Source of the DNA: Lachnospiraceae bacterium
GTDB taxonomy: Bacteria > Bacillota > Clostridia > Lachnospirales > Lachnospiraceae
Direction: 5' to 3'
Length of the DNA: 55,200 nucleotides
Assembly: GCA_021205225.1 (NCBI GenBank)
Contig: JAJPXX010000124.1
Coordinates: 1 to 55,200 of the forward strand
In this document: positions 52,348 to 55,200 of the stretch, in pieces
Numbering within the stretch: position 1 is the first letter of the stretch
How the letters are laid out: each line of letters starts with the position of its first letter
The notes under the pieces: generated by a model
Databases searched by the model: none
The model's input: only the letters and a program-made list of their open reading frames with translations
What the model was told of the DNA's origin: nothing
Position numbers and translations under genes: made by a program

Positions 52348-52737
52348 TTAGTCCTCCTTAATGTGTTCTTCGCCCTGTGCGAGTATGGTTCTCACATGGT
52401 CATCGGCGAGGGAGTAAAATACGGATTTCCCTTCCCGGCGGCTTTTCACCAGGCGGTTAGCCTTCAGAATCCGCAGCTGATGGGAGATCGCGGACTGGTT
52501 CATGTTTAATGCTGAGGCGAGGTCGCAGACGCAGACCTCCGCTTCGAACAATACGTAGAGAATACGGATGCGTGTGGAATCGCCGAAGACCTTGAACAGC
52601 TCGGCCAGATCGTAGAGCGTGGTTTCATCCGGCAATGTGTCATTTACGATTTTAAGCAGATTCTCGTGGACTTCGTACTCATCGCAGCCGCAGCAGTCGG
52701 AAGCGGTTTTTTCAGATGTTATGTTTTTTTCAGACAT
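52348..52737 (-). CDS. cadC: CadC/ArsR-family metal-sensing repressor
   Basis: A 129-residue ArsR/SmtB repressor. The start at 52737 follows GAAGGGG; a longer form to 52758 is possible. It has both CadC-like metal sites: the N-terminal thiolate site from C15/C16/C18 (DCCGC) with C69 and C71 (CVCDLA), and a C-terminal helix site DDH, 10 residues, H-x-x-E. The HTH lies near SALNMNQSAISHQLRILK. It should repress the operon in which it lies and release DNA with Cd, Pb or Zn. The operator dyad is at 55055-55070. Confidence 0.87.
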   Translation of the reverse strand: MSEKNITSEKTASDCCGCDEYEVHENLLKIVNDTLPDETTLYDLAELFKVFGDSTRIRILYVLFEAEVCVCDLASALNMNQSAISHQLRILKANRLVKSRREGKSVFYSLADDHVRTILAQGEEHIKED

Positions 52738-52771
52738 AAGGTTTACCCCTTCTTTCATTACGTTTCATTCT

Positions 52772-54643
52772 TTACAGCTTCTTCACAAACAATGCCCGGA
52801 TTGCGTTTAATACGGCAAGAATCATAACGCCTACGTCGGCAAAGATCGCCATCCACATATTGGCAATGCCAAGTGCGCCGAGGATCAGGCAGATTGCTTT
52901 GATACCGATCGCAAAATAAATATTCTGGTAGACGATGCGGATGCATTTGCGTGAGATGCGGATGGCTTTGGCGACTTTAAGCGGATCATCGTCCATCAGT
53001 ACAATGTCCGCAGCTTCAATCGCCGCGTCAGAGCCCATCGCGCCCATCGCAATACCGATATCCGCACGGGAGAGCACCGGGGCGTCATTGATGCCGTCGC
53101 CGACGAATGCAAGCTGTTCTGTTTTTGTTTTTTTCTTTTCCAGAAGTTCTTCGACCTTTGCTACCTTGTCGGCAGGGAGCAGTTCACTGTACACTTCGTC
53201 AAATCCAAGCTCCGCTGCCACCTGGTCTGCGACACGCTTTGAGTCGCCGGTGAGCATGATGGTTTTGGTGACTCCGGCTTTTTTGAGACTTTGAATGGCT
53301 TCCTTCGCGGTAGGCTTTACAATGTCAGAGATCAGAATATGGCCTGCGTACTGTCCGCCGATGGCGATATGTACGACCGTACCGACATGGTGACAGTCTT
53401 TATAGGCAATTCCGAGTCGATCCATCAGCTTTGTGTTGCCGGCCGCCACAGTTTTCCCGTCTACTTTTGCGGTAACGCCGTTGCCGCTGATTTCTTCGAT
53501 ATCTGTAACTCTGGTACGGTCAATGGGTTTTCCGTAAGCGCGCTGGAGACTCTTGCTGATTGGGTGCGAGGATGCGCTTTCCGCGAGCGCTGCGTATTCC
53601 AGCAATTGTTCCTTTGCCAGCGAACTGTGATGAACGCCGCTCACCTCGAAGACGCCCCGGGTCATGGTGCCGGTCTTGTCAAATACTACATATTTCGTCT
53701 GCGAGAGGGTTTCCAGATAATTCGATCCCTTGACCAGTACGCCAGCGTTGCTCGCGCCGCCGATTCCGGCAAAAAAGCTGAGCGGGATACTGATAACCAG
53801 CGCGCACGGGCAGCTGATGACGAGGAATGTCAGGGCACGGTAAATCCAGTCGCCCCATTCAGGAGACAGCCCCAAAAACAGTATCCGAACCAGAGGCGGC
53901 AGGATTGCCAGCGCGACCGCGCCATAGCAGACCGCTGGGGTATAATAGCGCGCGAATTTAGAAATAAAATTCTCTGATCTGGATTTGCGGGAGCTGGAAT
54001 TTTCGACCAGCTCCAGAATCTTTGAGACAGTGGATTCGCCGAATTCTTTTGTCGTGCGTACCCGGATCATGCCGGTCATGTTGATGCAGCCGCTGATGAT
54101 TTCATCTCCTGCGGCCGCGTCGCGGGGCAGGCTTTCACCAGTCAGAGCGCTGGTATTGAGTGAAGTCTTGCCTTCCAGGATAACTCCGTCGATCGGAACC
54201 TTTTCCCCAGGCTGTACGACAATGGTCGTGCCGATTTCCACTTCATCAGGGTCAGCTTTTTCAAGAATACCGTCACGCTCCACGTTCGCGTAATCCGGAC
54301 GGATGTCCATCAGATCACTGATGTTCCGGCGGCTTTTGCCGACTGCGTAGCTCTGGAAGAGTTCGCCGATCTGGTAGAAGAGCATCACGGCTACGCCTTC
54401 GCTGTAGTCGCCAAGAAGAATGGCGCCCAGTGTCGCGACCGCCATCAGGAAATTTTCATCAAATACCTGCCGGTTGCGAATGCCTTTTCCAGCCTTTTTC
54501 AGGATATCATATCCAATGACCAGATAAGGAATCATAAAGAGTCCGAAGCGAAGATATCCCTCGATCGGCAGATAAGAAAAAAGAATCATCAATGCTGCCG
54601 CGATAAGGATGCGAATGAACATTTTTTTCTGCTTTTTATTCAT
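52772..54643 (-). CDS. cadA: Zn/Cd/Pb-transporting P1B-type ATPase
   Basis: A 623-residue heavy-metal exporter. The start at 54643 follows AGGGGAGA. Signature features are the membrane metal motif SCPCAL (C278, C280), the phosphorylation motif D322-KTGT, phosphatase TGES and the SSHPI motif. In the last helices K in AIGIKAIC and D in FADVGVM match the P1B-2 group (Zn, Cd, Pb). No N-terminal metal-binding domain is fused; a stand-alone HMA protein upstream supplies one. Confidence 0.93.
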   Translation of the reverse strand: MNKKQKKMFIRILIAAALMILFSYLPIEGYLRFGLFMIPYLVIGYDILKKAGKGIRNRQVFDENFLMAVATLGAILLGDYSEGVAVMLFYQIGELFQSYAVGKSRRNISDLMDIRPDYANVERDGILEKADPDEVEIGTTIVVQPGEKVPIDGVILEGKTSLNTSALTGESLPRDAAAGDEIISGCINMTGMIRVRTTKEFGESTVSKILELVENSSSRKSRSENFISKFARYYTPAVCYGAVALAILPPLVRILFLGLSPEWGDWIYRALTFLVISCPCALVISIPLSFFAGIGGASNAGVLVKGSNYLETLSQTKYVVFDKTGTMTRGVFEVSGVHHSSLAKEQLLEYAALAESASSHPISKSLQRAYGKPIDRTRVTDIEEISGNGVTAKVDGKTVAAGNTKLMDRLGIAYKDCHHVGTVVHIAIGGQYAGHILISDIVKPTAKEAIQSLKKAGVTKTIMLTGDSKRVADQVAAELGFDEVYSELLPADKVAKVEELLEKKKTKTEQLAFVGDGINDAPVLSRADIGIAMGAMGSDAAIEAADIVLMDDDPLKVAKAIRISRKCIRIVYQNIYFAIGIKAICLILGALGIANMWMAIFADVGVMILAVLNAIRALFVKKL

Positions 54644-54783
54644 AACCGTGTCTCCCCTGTAGATTGTCTGATGCCCCATAGGCTATAGGTTATCATATGG
54701 TCTTCGCAGCAAGTGCGAGGTACTGTCCTGAATAGTTATAATTCTGCTATGTTGCAGTGCGGTGAAAAATCCTGCGTGGTGAT

Positions 54784-55002
54784 TTACAGGAAAATTTCGC
54801 AGTCGTCCTCGACCTTTTTGCAGTTCTTCAGAACATCTTTCATGACAGCTTTCGGATCCTGGCCTTCTTCAAATTCAACGATCATCTTGAGCGCCATGAA
54901 GTTTACGGTCGCGTCCTTGACGCCGGCTGTTTTCTTCGCTGCTTCCTCCATCTTATTTGCGCAGTTTGCACAGTCCACATCGATCTTGTAGGTCTTTTTC
55001 AT
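54784..55002 (-). CDS. Stand-alone heavy-metal-associated (HMA) domain protein
   Basis: A 72-residue ferredoxin-like HMA protein with the metal motif DCANCA (C11, C14), analogous to the GMxCxxC loop of metallochaperones and of the N-terminal domain of CadA. A C-terminal CKKVEDDCEIF adds two cysteines. It is first in the operon, 140 nt before the ATPase, so the metal domain is split from the pump. It probably delivers or senses Zn/Cd ions. AGGAAAACAGGAAA precedes the start. Confidence 0.88.
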   Translation of the reverse strand: MKKTYKIDVDCANCANKMEEAAKKTAGVKDATVNFMALKMIVEFEEGQDPKAVMKDVLKNCKKVEDDCEIFL

Positions 55003-55046
55003 TTTCCTGTTTTCCTTTCTCCAATAGTTTTAAATTAATTATTTGA

Positions 55047-55110
55047 ATGAACAAATGAACAATCGTTCATATGTATAGCTCTATTATAGAGTGATCGAAC
55101 CATTTGTCAA
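55047..55110 (-). promoter_or_regulatory. Promoter and ArsR-type operator of the metal operon
   Basis: Minus strand: TTGACA (55110-55105), 16 nt, TATAAT (55088-55083). Just downstream lies the dyad ATGAAC-N4-GTTCAT (55055-55070) and another ATGAAC half site at 55047-55052, close to the CadC/CzrA-type operator consensus. Confidence 0.85.
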
Positions 55111-55147
55111 TATAAATTTCAGATTCTTTTCATAAAGTTTGGAAAGA

Positions 55148-55199
55148 GGTGAAATGAAAATTTAAATTCCACAACTCGGGGGTACAAGTGGAATTCAGT
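55148..55199. repeat. Right copy of 52-bp terminal inverted repeat
   Basis: Exact inverted copy of bases 1-52; the last base 55200 continues outward. See the left copy. The promoter of the metal operon lies within 100 bp, so the neighbouring element may have inserted near it. Confidence 0.85.
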
Positions 55200-55200
55200 C

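Noticed and set aside
1..55200. tRNA, rRNA or CRISPR arrays
   Set aside because: No cloverleaf-like intergenic sequence, rRNA-like conserved stretch or regularly spaced repeat array was seen on reading.

Overview
The window reads as chromosomal DNA of a gut-type Clostridia, most likely Lachnospiraceae. Signs are strong AGGAGG-type ribosome binding sites, ATG/TTG/GTG starts, sigma-A promoters with 17-bp spacers, a DUF4317-like protein, an L-box lysine operon, and ABC sugar transporters without their own ATPase. A perfect 52-bp inverted repeat bounds the window (1-52 and 55148-55199), so both ends run outward into the same multicopy sequence.

Layout. (1) 78-1700: a RelB/PIN toxin-antitoxin pair with a coupled small ORF, then 540 bp without a clear gene that holds integrase-arm-like repeats, a nested inverted-repeat structure and a terminator. 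(2) 1.63-13.6 kb: a sulfur/cysteine island with cysK, an Rrf2 (CymR-like) regulator, a class II amidotransferase and a Cys-rich small protein, a cystine-type ABC transporter, glutamate-cysteine ligase, O-acetylhomoserine sulfhydrylase, an ATP-grasp ligase and a PLP C-S lyase. ACCTAT-N7-ATAGG boxes lie just downstream of its promoters. Two of these promoters also carry a CCGATAAC-type palindrome exactly 10 nt upstream of the -35. A 168-bp MITE-like element and a larE remnant lie inside the island. (3) 13.7-23.0 kb: a raffinose/sucrose-type locus with an ABC importer, a frameshifted AraC regulator, GH36 alpha-galactosidase, a YesL-like protein and a GH13_4 amylosucrase-like enzyme. (4) 23.07-24.0 kb: a third copy of the palindrome-plus-promoter, now fused to a truncated, nonsense-mutated integrase. 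(5) 24.2-27.7 kb: acyltransferase, GT8, GT8, acyltransferase (glycolipid-like). (6) 27.7-31.7 kb: MoxR-VWA pair and an Mrp/NBP35 ATPase. (7) 31.8-35.4 kb: lysine riboswitch and dapA-dapB-lysC. (8) 35.5-37.5 kb: an LRR-type protein and a LysR regulator. (9) 37.6-47.3 kb: a sugar-sensing two-component locus with two binding proteins, reading away from a ChvE/XylF-GguA-GguB type importer; both kinase and response regulator are interrupted. (10) 47.4-51.6 kb: Fe-alcohol dehydrogenase, aldehyde dehydrogenase and an AGE-family isomerase. (11) 51.7-55.1 kb, minus strand: truncated DUF4317-like gene, and a CadC-like repressor, Zn/Cd P-type ATPase and stand-alone HMA protein behind a promoter with an ArsR-type operator.

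The most unusual signals are the two-tier promoter architecture of the sulfur genes with its orphan third copy, the grouping of EgtA-, EgtC- and EgtE-like enzyme classes with an ATP-grasp ligase, the MITE with an apparent target duplication, and the concentration of broken regulatory genes. All functional calls come from reading motifs by eye; no database search was run.
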